Origin: Deltaproteobacteria bacterium IMCC39146
GTDB lineage: Bacteria > Desulfobacterota > Desulfuromonadia > Desulfuromonadales > BM103
Direction: 5' to 3'
NCBI GenBank assembly: GCA_030005635.1
Contig: JARUHP010000001.1
Span: forward strand, 1-64,000
Length of the DNA stretch: 64,000 nucleotides
How positions within the stretch are numbered: position 1 is the first letter of the stretch; each line of letters starts with the position of its first letter. The notes under the pieces are model-generated. The model searched no databases. It was given only the letters and a program-made list of their open reading frames with translations, and was not told the DNA's origin. Of the stretch, positions 17,216 through 25,439 are shown in pieces. The translations under genes and the position numbers were made by a program.

Positions 17216-18160
17216 TTATCGCTCACCCCGCCGGAACGGCACAAGCAGCGCCTTGGGATATGCGGCGCGACGGGACATGATGATCAGGGCAACGATGCTC
17301 AAGACATAGGGTGCCATCAGGTAGAACTGGTAAGGGATCGCCGAAGACGCCTGCTGCTGCACGCGCATCTGCAAAGCATCGAAGACGGCAAAGAGCAGTG
17401 CACCGAATAGTGCTTTACCCGGACGCCATGAAGCGAACACAACCAGGGCGATACAGATCCAACCACGGCCATTTGTCATACCAATATAGAAAGCGTCGAA
17501 AGCCGAAAGGGTCAGGAAGGTGCCACCCACGGCCATCAGGGCGCTGCCGAAGATAACCGCGCCGCTTCGCACCAGGTGAACGTTGAGGCCCTGAGCTTCG
17601 GCCGCCATGGGGTTTTCACCGACCATACGAATGGCCAGACCGAGCGGGGTACGAAACAGGACGTAGCCAACCACGAAGACCAGCACCAGTGCCAGCCAGG
17701 TAAGTGGTGACTGTACAAATAAGGCCTCACCGACGACCGGTAGCTCGGAGAGAACGGGAACAGCATAGCTTTCAAAAGGTACAATCTTGGGCGGCGTCGT
17801 CACATTGGGAAGCATCATACGAAAGACAAAATAGCTCAGGCTCGAAGCCAGCATGGTGATTCCGAGGCCGGTGACATGTTGCGACAATCCAAGATAAACA
17901 GTAAACAAACTGTGCAGCAGACCGAACAGAGCGCCAACAAAAGCCGCAAAAAGGACGCCCCCCCAGAGGTCGCCACCCTGATAAACCCACATCCATCCAG
18001 CCATGGAACCTGCAGTCATGATCCCTTCTATCCCCAGATTGAGAACACCAGAGCGCTCGCAGACCAGCTCACCGATGGTGCCAAAGATCAGTGGCGTGGC
18101 CATGCGCAGGGTTGCTGCCCAGAAACCGGCAGTGAGTATAAAATCGAGAAAGTCACCCAT
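17216..18160 (-). CDS. Second nucleobase ABC importer, short permease
   Basis: 314 residues with the same landmarks as the permease at 13880-14800: CERSGVLNLGIEGIMTAG near residue 34 and IRMVGENPMAAEAQGL near residue 172. It starts four bases after the long-permease stop and has about nine hydrophobic segments. Confidence 0.88.
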   Translation of the reverse strand: MGDFLDFILTAGFWAATLRMATPLIFGTIGELVCERSGVLNLGIEGIMTAGSMAGWMWVYQGGDLWGGVLFAAFVGALFGLLHSLFTVYLGLSQHVTGLGITMLASSLSYFVFRMMLPNVTTPPKIVPFESYAVPVLSELPVVGEALFVQSPLTWLALVLVFVVGYVLFRTPLGLAIRMVGENPMAAEAQGLNVHLVRSGAVIFGSALMAVGGTFLTLSAFDAFYIGMTNGRGWICIALVVFASWRPGKALFGALLFAVFDALQMRVQQQASSAIPYQFYLMAPYVLSIVALIIMSRRAAYPKALLVPFRRGER

Positions 18161-18163
18161 GCT

Positions 18164-19213
18164 TTACTTCCATTTGATGCGGTAACGGGTCAAAAGCATA
18201 CTGACCAATACTGCAAGGAGCGAAACAGCCGTAATCACTTCGGCAATATAATTGGAAACAGAGAGAGCCCGGCTCATGGAGTCGGCGCCGTTGAATACCA
18301 CCGCGACAAAGAATGAGGAAAAAATCACGCCCAGCGGATTCAGTCCAGCCAGCATGGCGACCACGATACCGGTATAACCAAACCCCGGAGAAAGATCGAG
18401 AGTCAGGTAACCTTTGAGACCGATCAGTTCGCAGACTCCGGCCATTCCCGCCAGGCCACCACTGATCAAAGCAGTACGGATAATGGTCCGATTCACCGGG
18501 ACACCTGCGAAGCCGGCAGCTTTCGGGTTGGCCCCGACCGCTCGAATTTCATAGCCCCAAACGGTAAAACGCATCAGCACCCAGGTGCCGATGGCAAACG
18601 CAAGGGCGACCAGAAGACCTGCGTGCAAGCGGGTTTTTGCGAGCAGCGGCGGCAAAAGGCCCTGATCAATAATCGGCGCCGCCTGGGGCCAACCCATGGC
18701 CATCGGATCTTTCCAGGGACCGAAAACCAGGTAGTTAACCACCAGCAGGATAATAAAGTTCAAAAGCAGCGTGGTGACCACTTCGTCGACCTTGAGGTGG
18801 GTCTTGAGTAAGGTCGGCACTATCAGAAGCAGACCACCGGCCAGGGCACCGGCCAGGAAAAGGGTCGGAATCAAAAGGTAGGCAGACCACTCCAGCAAGC
18901 CAGTGCCGAGCATGGTGGCCGCGCAGGCGCCCATGTAGAGCTGCCCTTCACCACCGATATTCCAGAGCTTGGCCCGAAAAGCCACAGCAGCAGCCAAGCC
19001 GGTGAAGATCAGCACCGTAGTGCGCGTCAGCGTTTCGCTGATAGCAAAGCGTGAGCCCAGCGCGCCTTTAAAGAGCAGGGCGTAGGCTTCGAGCACGGAA
19101 CTACCGGACCAGACAATCAACAGTGAACAGATCGCCATCGCCGCAACAACGGCCAATACCGGGCCGGCGACAAGGGTCAACAATGAAACATGTTCACGTG
19201 GTTCAAGACGCAT
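18164..19213 (-). CDS. Second nucleobase ABC importer, long permease
   Basis: 349 residues, the counterpart of the permease at 12817-13887: WNIGGEGQLYMGACAATM near residue 85, VDEVVTTLLLNFI, and EIRAVGANPKAAGFAGV near residue 222. Partner of the short permease. Confidence 0.88.
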   Translation of the reverse strand: MRLEPREHVSLLTLVAGPVLAVVAAMAICSLLIVWSGSSVLEAYALLFKGALGSRFAISETLTRTTVLIFTGLAAAVAFRAKLWNIGGEGQLYMGACAATMLGTGLLEWSAYLLIPTLFLAGALAGGLLLIVPTLLKTHLKVDEVVTTLLLNFIILLVVNYLVFGPWKDPMAMGWPQAAPIIDQGLLPPLLAKTRLHAGLLVALAFAIGTWVLMRFTVWGYEIRAVGANPKAAGFAGVPVNRTIIRTALISGGLAGMAGVCELIGLKGYLTLDLSPGFGYTGIVVAMLAGLNPLGVIFSSFFVAVVFNGADSMSRALSVSNYIAEVITAVSLLAVLVSMLLTRYRIKWK

Positions 19214-19240
19214 GGAGAAGAATTCCTGAATATGAGTTGA

Positions 19241-20770
19241 TCATGCTGCCTGCGAATCAGATCGCTGCTGACCGCTCATCAATAGCCCTAATTCCTGTAA
19301 CGAAATATTGTCCGGGTCGAGCGACTCGCTCAACTGGCCGTGGTAGATCACCTGGATGCGATCAGAAAGCTCCAGAAGTTCGTCGAGATCTTCCGAGATC
19401 AGGAGAATCCCGGCCCCCCGCTGGCGAGCGGCGAGCAGCTGTTCGTGAACATAGGCGGTGGCACCAACATCCAGCCCCCAGGTCGGCTGGTGAGCCAGAA
19501 TCACCATCGGCTCTTTCGACAACACCCGGGCCAACACCAGCTTCTGCATATTGCCGCCGGAGAGTTTACGGACCTGTGCCGAAATGCCCGGACAGCGGAC
19601 ATCAAAAGCCTCTATCAGCTCGCGCGCATAACGCTGCAAGGCATTAAACCGCAAGAAGCCTAAACGAGAGAACTCCCGGCTCTTATAATTTTCGGACGCC
19701 AGGTTCTCCGTGATCGTCATGTCGCCGATCAGCCCGAGGCCGTTTCGATCTTCGACAATGCGACCGATACCCTGTTTCACCATATGGGCCGGGTTCGGCT
19801 TCAGTTCACCATGATCACGAAGGGTCATATGCCCCTCGGCCAGCGTCTGTAAACCAGAGAGCAGATCGGCAAGCTGAGCCTGTCCATTCCCTGAAACACC
19901 AGCAATACCAACTATTTCTCCAGCATGCAGCGTCAGGCTGGCTCGATCAAGCAGGCGCTTGTGGTGGGCCCCCAGAACTGTGACTTGATCCAGACTTAAG
20001 AGCGCTTCACCGGCATCCTGAGGAACCCGTTTCGGTTCCGGAATTTTCCGCCCTACCATTGCCTCGGCAAGGGCTTCACGGCTGGTCGCCTGGGTCTCAG
20101 CTTCAAGGACAACCTTGCCGCTGCGCAAGACCGCTACCCGATCACTGATCGCCATGACTTCGCCGAGTTTGTGAGAGATAAAGATAACCGCCAGTCCGCT
20201 TTTGATGAGTTGCCTCAGGGTGGCAAACAAACTATCGACCTCGGGGGGAGTCAGAACCGCGGTGGGCTCATCCATAATCAGAATGCGTGCATCGCGATAG
20301 AGGGCTTTGAGAATTTCAACGCGCTGCATTTCACCCACTGAAAGATCGCGGACCAAGGCTCTCGGATTCACCTCCAGCCCAAACTCAGTCGACAGTTGGT
20401 TGAGTTTAGCAAGCGCCCTGCTTTGGTACTGCCTGACACCCCAGAGGGGTTCCGTACCGAGAGTGATATTCTCCAGAACAGTCAGGTTCTCTGCCAGGGT
20501 AAAGTGCTGATGAACCATGCCCACCCCTGCATCAATGGCGGCACGAGGCTTGCCTGGCGGCAACTCTTCATCAAAAGCCGTGACCGTGCCTGCATCGGCC
20601 ACGTAATGACCGAAGAGAATGTTCATCAGCGTCGTCTTGCCGGCACCATTTTCACCCAACAACGCCAGCACCTCCCCCTCGGCGAGAGACAGATTGATAG
20701 CATCGTTAGCCAACAAAGGGCCAAAGTACTTGCTGATGTTGTTCAGGCTCAACACGGTTTTTTGTGACAC
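19241..20770 (-). CDS. Second nucleobase ABC importer, double ATPase
   Basis: Two NBDs. NBD1 has GENGAGKTT, LSVGEMQRVEILKAL and ILIMDEPTAVLTP; NBD2 has GVSGNGQAQLADLL, KLSGGNMQKLVLAR and VILAHQPTWGLD. The start is uncertain: the frame extends to a TTG at 20794, but that codon overlaps the base of a stem-loop, so the GTG at 20770 (VSQKTVLSLNNI, domain edge) is preferred. The protein is about 509 residues and belongs to the same subfamily as the ATPase at 11312-12820, but the two are clearly diverged. Confidence 0.87.
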   Translation of the reverse strand: MSQKTVLSLNNISKYFGPLLANDAINLSLAEGEVLALLGENGAGKTTLMNILFGHYVADAGTVTAFDEELPPGKPRAAIDAGVGMVHQHFTLAENLTVLENITLGTEPLWGVRQYQSRALAKLNQLSTEFGLEVNPRALVRDLSVGEMQRVEILKALYRDARILIMDEPTAVLTPPEVDSLFATLRQLIKSGLAVIFISHKLGEVMAISDRVAVLRSGKVVLEAETQATSREALAEAMVGRKIPEPKRVPQDAGEALLSLDQVTVLGAHHKRLLDRASLTLHAGEIVGIAGVSGNGQAQLADLLSGLQTLAEGHMTLRDHGELKPNPAHMVKQGIGRIVEDRNGLGLIGDMTITENLASENYKSREFSRLGFLRFNALQRYARELIEAFDVRCPGISAQVRKLSGGNMQKLVLARVLSKEPMVILAHQPTWGLDVGATAYVHEQLLAARQRGAGILLISEDLDELLELSDRIQVIYHGQLSESLDPDNISLQELGLLMSGQQRSDSQAA

Positions 20771-20798
20771 AGCGTTATCTTTCAAGTGCAGCAACAGG

Positions 20799-20831
20799 CC
20801 TGCCGCTACGGAACTTATCCGCAGCGGCAGG
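20799..20831 (-). other. Stem-loop between binding-protein and ATPase genes
   Basis: CCTGCCGCT pairs perfectly with AGCGGCAGG around 15 bases, with no T-run. Such a structure 3' of a binding-protein gene commonly protects that mRNA segment, raising its level over the transporter genes. Confidence 0.55.
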
Positions 20832-20865
20832 TCATGGGCTTATCTCGGCAATTCGTGTTTAAAGC

Positions 20866-21867
20866 CTAGAAGGTTGACTTAGGCTCTTCGTCATTGATCT
20901 TGACGGTCATGCTGCCAGCCAGGATCTGCTTTTTAACTTCCTCAACCTTGGCTTTGGCCGCGGTCGGGATTTTTTCGTCAAACTCGTAATAGGGCGCCAG
21001 AGAAGCACCGCCTTTGGCCATCATTGTCCATTCGCGGTAATCTTCAGCTTTGAAGGTCCCCTTATTAACCCGGGCAATCGCATGGGCGATCGCTTCTTCC
21101 ATATGCCACATGGCAGACGTGACCACAACGTCTTTGCCATTCTCTTCCTTGTTCATGTCATTCACGTTACCAAACGCGATTATTCCCTGCTGACGTGCAG
21201 CATCAACCACTCCGGCGCGCTCTGCATAGAGCACATCAACACCTGACTCGACCTGGGCAAAGGCAAACTCTTTAGCCTTTGGCGGATCATACCAGGAGCC
21301 GATGAAGGAGACCTTGAACTCAACCGCAGGATTGATCGAACGAGCGCCCTCCATGAAAGCGTTAAAGAGACGGTTAACTTCACCGATCGGATAACCGCCA
21401 ACCATGCCGATCTTGTTGGTTTTCGTCATGGAACCGGCAATGATCCCCATCAGGTAGCAAGGCTCATGGATGTAGTTATCAAAAACCGCGAAGTTTTCCC
21501 CTGCAGGACCGAAAGAATCGCCCATCAGGAAAGCAACTTCCGGGTAATCCTTGGCCACCTTGTGCGCCTCACGAGAGATGCCGAAGGCTTCGCCGACGAC
21601 CAGCTTGACTCCGCTCTCTGCGTATTCACGCAAGACACGGATATAATCGGTGTTAGCAACCTTTTCCGAATAGACGTACTCAATTTCGCCTGCTTCCTGA
21701 GCCTTCAAAAGGCCCTTGTGCAAAACCGCATCCCATTTCTGCTGAATTGGCTGGGTATAAATTCCAGCGACCTTGATCTTTTCGGCAAAAGCGGAACCCG
21801 CGGTCAGGGCTGTGCAGAGCACGGCCAGACAGAGCATTTTACTAATCCCCGGCAAAAACTTTTTCAT
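20866..21867 (-). CDS. Second BMP-family nucleobase-binding protein
   Basis: A 333-residue periplasmic protein. The ATG at 21867 is used because GGAG lies nine bases upstream and overlaps the earlier ATG at 21879. The signal peptide begins MKKFLPGISKMLC and ends near GSAFA. Family landmarks: VAGIYTQPIQQKWDAVLHKGL and MGIIAGSMTKTNKIGMVGGYPIGEV (about residues 133-157). It heads the operon ending in codA, so a pyrimidine base such as cytosine is a reasonable ligand guess. It is a distant relative of the protein at 9946-11022. Confidence 0.87.
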   Translation of the reverse strand: MKKFLPGISKMLCLAVLCTALTAGSAFAEKIKVAGIYTQPIQQKWDAVLHKGLLKAQEAGEIEYVYSEKVANTDYIRVLREYAESGVKLVVGEAFGISREAHKVAKDYPEVAFLMGDSFGPAGENFAVFDNYIHEPCYLMGIIAGSMTKTNKIGMVGGYPIGEVNRLFNAFMEGARSINPAVEFKVSFIGSWYDPPKAKEFAFAQVESGVDVLYAERAGVVDAARQQGIIAFGNVNDMNKEENGKDVVVTSAMWHMEEAIAHAIARVNKGTFKAEDYREWTMMAKGGASLAPYYEFDEKIPTAAKAKVEEVKKQILAGSMTVKINDEEPKSTF

Positions 21868-22149
21868 GTTTTTCTCCATGTGATAAAGATGACCAATGAT
21901 GTGAACACTCTTGAAAGGAATCTTTCAAGCAAGGTGCAAGATATAACAAATCGGCCCTCACTGAAAGTGTCTTTACTCACTTACCGGTAGGTTTTTCATA
22001 TCTTTGAAACAGAAGGGCTTCCTCGACTGTATAAACAGGGCCAAGAAAGGTGAAAACAACTTGCAAAGGCAAGATTAGCCATAATCAGGGCAGGCTCCGG
22101 AGATTCTCCCGAGGCCTGCCCGTTAAACACAATCGTTATACAATACAGA
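21868..22149. other. Intergenic region with hairpins; no purine riboswitch seen
   Basis: Contains CTTGAAAG/CTTTCAAG close upstream of the binding-protein gene and a GC-rich stem-loop at about 22088-22122 (GGGCAGGC/GCCTGCCC) without a T-run. I looked for the conserved purine-riboswitch core on the minus strand and did not find it. Confidence 0.4.
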
Positions 22150-22615
22150 TCAGAGAAGATTACTCAACTCGAGCTGTTCCACCAGGAAAGGAATAAATTT
22201 GTTAACACCGTCCTGCCTGGAATCTTCAACTTTGAGTTCGGCAAGATTCGACCAGACCGGGTTCTTGTTACCCACCACAAAGAGGTTGGATTCCACAGTC
22301 AAATAATCTGTCGTGTATCCCGCCTCTCGCTGACCCGACGAGGCGACAGTAGAAGAAGACCAACCATCTGGATAAAGAGAGGTTTCCTTAAAATAGAGAC
22401 CACCAGACTGCTGGTTAGTGACTTCCTGCCTACTGATAGAACGGGTGACCAGAACATTGGTAACTCCGAGCTTCTTGACTTTAGCCACCACAATTTGCCT
22501 GTCGAGTTCCTTCGTGGACCGGAGCAGGACTTCATGACTCAGGACTACCTACAAACAGCGGCAGGACATTAAAGAAAATTATTTTCATGGAATTTGGCAT
22601 TTTATCTTTACTCAT
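22150..22615 (-). pseudogene. Frameshifted small exported protein of unknown function
   Basis: The 3' frame (22150-22491 and upstream to a TAG) encodes about 130 residues with DRQIVVAKVKKLGVTNVLVTRS. A start with signal-peptide character, MPNSMKIIFFNVLPLFVG, lies in another frame beginning at 22615 and stops after about 22 codons. Joining them needs one frameshift near 22540. This looks like a once-intact exported protein of about 155 residues, or a sequencing error. I do not recognise the family. It stands alone between the ABC operon and the Na/Pi transporter. Confidence 0.5.
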
Positions 22616-22635
22616 AGTGTCAAAAAGTGAATGCT

Positions 22636-22653
22636 CCTAACATAACCCTAACA
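22636..22653 (+). promoter_or_regulatory. PhoB-box-like direct repeat before the Na/Pi transporter
   Basis: CTAACA at 22637 and 22648, exactly 11 bp apart. The same repeat precedes phoB and pstS. An 11-bp period is the hallmark of PhoB sites. Confidence 0.65.
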
Positions 22654-22730
22654 AAAGGCTGATATTTACCCTCGATTAAACGGCCTGTTCTTTAAATGCT
22701 AGGCCATAACACTTCTCAAGGATGAATCAA

Positions 22731-24416
22731 ATGATCGAACCTTTCAAGATGGGTTACACCGCCATCGGCGGCCTCGGGATTTTTATCCTCGGCATGAAAT
22801 ACCTTTCCGACAGTTTGCAGTCGCTCTCGGGCGGCCTGATCCGTAAAGCAATCTCAAAAGTCACCACGAACCGTTTCCTGGCGGTCATAGTCGGCCTGGT
22901 CGTCACATGTTTCGTCCAGTCCTCATCGATCACGACCGTTATGGTTGTCGGCCTGACCAATGCCGGGCTTATGCAGTTAACCCAGGCAATCGGTGTCATC
23001 CTCGGAGCCAATATCGGCACAACCATCACCGGTTGGATTCTCGCTGTCAAGGTCGGCAAATATGGCCTGTTGCTGATTGCAATGGGTGTCTTCCCGATGC
23101 TCTTCTCGAAGAATGACAAGTTCTCAGCGAGCGCCAAAGTCCTGGTTGCTCTGGGGATGATTTTCTTCGGTCTTGAGATCATGAGCGGAGCTTTCAAACC
23201 GCTGCGCAGTGATGAAAGTTTTATGAACCTGATGCTCAGCCTCGATGCTCAAACGTTACTCAGCATCCTGGGTTGCGTCGCTATCGGTTGCATGATGACC
23301 ATGATCATCCAGAGCAGTTCGGCGATGCTCGGTATTACCATCGCTCTCGCCACGACCGGAGCTATCCCGATCTATACAGCAATCGCCCTGGTCATGGGTG
23401 AAAACATCGGCACCACCATCACCGCACAGTTCGCTGCAATCGGTGGCAGTGTCCCCTCCCGGCGCGCAGCAATGGCTCACACCATATTTAACGTACTTGG
23501 GGTCGTCATCATTGTTTCTATCTTCTCGCCCTATGTCAGCTTTATTGAGAATTTCGTCCCTGGCCTTTCGAGTTTTGTTGATGCAGAAGGAAACCGCCCT
23601 TACATAGCCGCCCATATCGCCATGGGGCACACCTTCTTCAATGTGACGGCCACCCTGGTGATGCTGCCGTTCCTCAACCAGCTGGCAACACTCGTAACCA
23701 AAATTATTCCTGACAAGGCAGGCGAGGAAAAAGGAGTCTTCAAGTATATCGGTGCTCCCGGAACCATGCCTGTCGCTATGGGTCTTTCGATGGTTTTCGA
23801 AGAACTCAAACGGATGCAGGGGCGTGTTCACAAAGCCCTGCGCCATGCCGACAGCTTTCTGCATCGCGACCTCAAAGGGCGCGACCGTTTTTACCGCAAG
23901 GTGAAGGAACTCGAAGACCAAACGGATGTCATGCAGCATGAGATCACGAGCTTCACCGTCACCCTGATGCAATCCGGTGGCGCCAGCAAATTACAGTCAG
24001 ATCGTGCTTATAGCTATGTCCGTGCCGCCGATGAGCTTGAGTCGATTGCCGACTACGCCGCTTCCCTCTGTTCGTACATGAGACGTCTCGAAAAGCACGA
24101 GCTTGATTACAGCGCCGAGGGTTGGAAAGACCTGCACAATTTTCACCATGAGGTGTTCTCCTTTTTTACCCAGGTCTGCCGTGCCTTCAATAATGAAGAT
24201 GTGAGCAGTACACGCAAAATCTATGACGAAGCCAACCGACTTAACGATCTGGCTGATAAGGTTCGTAAAGCTCATCTTGCACGGATGAAAGAGGGCTCCT
24301 GCGGAGCCCTGCCGGCGCTGACCTTCAGCGATATGGCTGTTGCTCTGCGGCGCATAAAGAACCACACAGTCAACCTGCACGAGGCCCTTTTCCCCGAGGA
24401 TTCACCTGCGACGTAA
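22731..24416 (+). CDS. Na+/phosphate symporter with PhoU-like domain (NptA/YjbB type)
   Basis: About 561 residues from the ATG at 22731; AAGGA lies eight bases upstream, whereas the ATG at 22722 overlaps it. Two inverted Na/Pi-cotransporter repeats carry the QSSS motifs: CFVQSSSITTVMVVGL near residue 60 and MIIQSSSAMLGITIAL near residue 187. GANIGTTITG and GENIGTTITA accompany them. The C-terminal ~200 residues are helical and PhoU-like. It transports inorganic phosphate across the inner membrane. A PhoB-box-like repeat lies 78 bp upstream and phoBR follow, so phosphate control is likely. Confidence 0.88.
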   Translation: MIEPFKMGYTAIGGLGIFILGMKYLSDSLQSLSGGLIRKAISKVTTNRFLAVIVGLVVTCFVQSSSITTVMVVGLTNAGLMQLTQAIGVILGANIGTTITGWILAVKVGKYGLLLIAMGVFPMLFSKNDKFSASAKVLVALGMIFFGLEIMSGAFKPLRSDESFMNLMLSLDAQTLLSILGCVAIGCMMTMIIQSSSAMLGITIALATTGAIPIYTAIALVMGENIGTTITAQFAAIGGSVPSRRAAMAHTIFNVLGVVIIVSIFSPYVSFIENFVPGLSSFVDAEGNRPYIAAHIAMGHTFFNVTATLVMLPFLNQLATLVTKIIPDKAGEEKGVFKYIGAPGTMPVAMGLSMVFEELKRMQGRVHKALRHADSFLHRDLKGRDRFYRKVKELEDQTDVMQHEITSFTVTLMQSGGASKLQSDRAYSYVRAADELESIADYAASLCSYMRRLEKHELDYSAEGWKDLHNFHHEVFSFFTQVCRAFNNEDVSSTRKIYDEANRLNDLADKVRKAHLARMKEGSCGALPALTFSDMAVALRRIKNHTVNLHEALFPEDSPAT

Positions 24417-24443
24417 ACTCAAACTAAAATATTCATCTCACTT

Positions 24444-24477
24444 AAAAAGGTGCGCTCAAGTTGAGCGCACCTTTTTT
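24444..24477 (+). terminator. Terminator after the Na/Pi transporter
   Basis: AAAAAGGTGCGCTCAA pairs perfectly with TTGAGCGCACCTTTTT and ends in T6. Confidence 0.9.
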
Positions 24478-24625
24478 GCTCTCCTGTCAGGCCCATTATT
24501 TTCTGTGCATGGATTCTTCCATCAATGTGTTAACAATTAATGAGCTCTCTGCTAATTTCATTTTATGTTACGTATTTCGTCGCTTGAGTTTCGCAAAAGC
24601 CGTTAAAAAGGGTAAAGACTGAAAT

Positions 24626-24643
24626 TCTAACAAAACCCTAACA
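24626..24643 (+). promoter_or_regulatory. PhoB-box-like direct repeat before phoB
   Basis: CTAACA at 24627 and 24638, 11 bp apart, with the same inner bases (AACC) as at 22636-22653. It suggests autoregulation of phoBR. Confidence 0.65.
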
Positions 24644-24696
24644 ATCCCCGGGTAAGTTTGACTTTATATCTACTTTTGCAAGAGAGTCATCAGTCC

Positions 24697-25389
24697 ATGA
24701 GCAAAGAACGCATCCTGGTCATCGAAGACGAAGAGGACATTCTGGCCCTGATCCATTTCAACCTGGTTAAGGCCGGCTTCCAGGTGGAATGCGCCATGAC
24801 AGGCGAAGAAGGCTTTACCAAGGTCCGCGAATACAAGCCGGACCTGGTCTTTCTTGACCTGATGTTGCCGGGCATTGATGGCCTTGAAGTCTGTCGACGC
24901 CTGCGCCAGGCTCCCGATACTCAAGAAACCCCGATCATTATGCTCACAGCCAAAGGCGAAGAAGACGATATTGTCCAGGGCCTGGAACTCGGCGCTGATG
25001 ACTACATCACCAAGCCTTTCAGCCCGCAGATTCTGCAGGCAAGAGCACGAGCAGTACTGAGACGGCGGGTCAAGCCTGACAAACCTGCTGATTCGGAACA
25101 ACCGATAGAGATCCACGACCTCTATATTCACCCGGGACGCAACAAGGTTAAGGTCTGCGGCGAGAGCATCGAACTGACCTTTAGTGAATTTCAGCTACTC
25201 TGCCTGCTAGCCGGCAGGCCCGGCTGGGTCTTCACCCGCACCCAGGTCGTCGACGCCATCCATGGTGAAGGCTATGCGGTCACCGACCGTGCCGTTGACG
25301 TTCAGATTGTCGGCTTGCGCAAGAAGCTCGGCACCTGCGGTGAATATATCGAAACCGTACGCGGCATCGGTTACCGCTTCCGCGAATAG
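24697..25389 (+). CDS. phoB: Phosphate regulon response regulator PhoB
   Basis: 230 residues from the ATG at 24697; the frame is open to 24658, but the N-terminus MSKERILVIEDEED fits the receiver domain and PhoB length. The receiver has the acidic pocket EDEED, phosphoacceptor Asp in FLDLMLPGIDG near residue 52, and KPF. The C-terminal winged helix has ELTFSEFQLL and the recognition segment VTDRAVDVQIVGLRKKLG. Adjacency to phoR and PhoB-box-like repeats supports the name over other OmpR-family members. Confidence 0.9.
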   Translation: MSKERILVIEDEEDILALIHFNLVKAGFQVECAMTGEEGFTKVREYKPDLVFLDLMLPGIDGLEVCRRLRQAPDTQETPIIMLTAKGEEDDIVQGLELGADDYITKPFSPQILQARARAVLRRRVKPDKPADSEQPIEIHDLYIHPGRNKVKVCGESIELTFSEFQLLCLLAGRPGWVFTRTQVVDAIHGEGYAVTDRAVDVQIVGLRKKLGTCGEYIETVRGIGYRFRE

Positions 25390-25402
25390 TTTTTCCTTAC
25401 CG

Positions 25403-25436
25403 CTTACAACTGAAAGCTTAAAGCTTAAAGCTGGCC
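25403..25436. repeat. GCTTAAAGCTTAAAGC micro-repeat between phoB and phoR
   Basis: Tandem AGCTTAAAGC words fill the phoB-phoR spacer. Related words occur at 50551-50590 and 51347-51436. Confidence 0.5.
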
Positions 25437-25439
25437 TCT

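Noticed and set aside
21868-22100. Purine riboswitch before the codA-linked importer
   Set aside because: The conserved loop sequences of the class are not present; only simple inverted repeats are.
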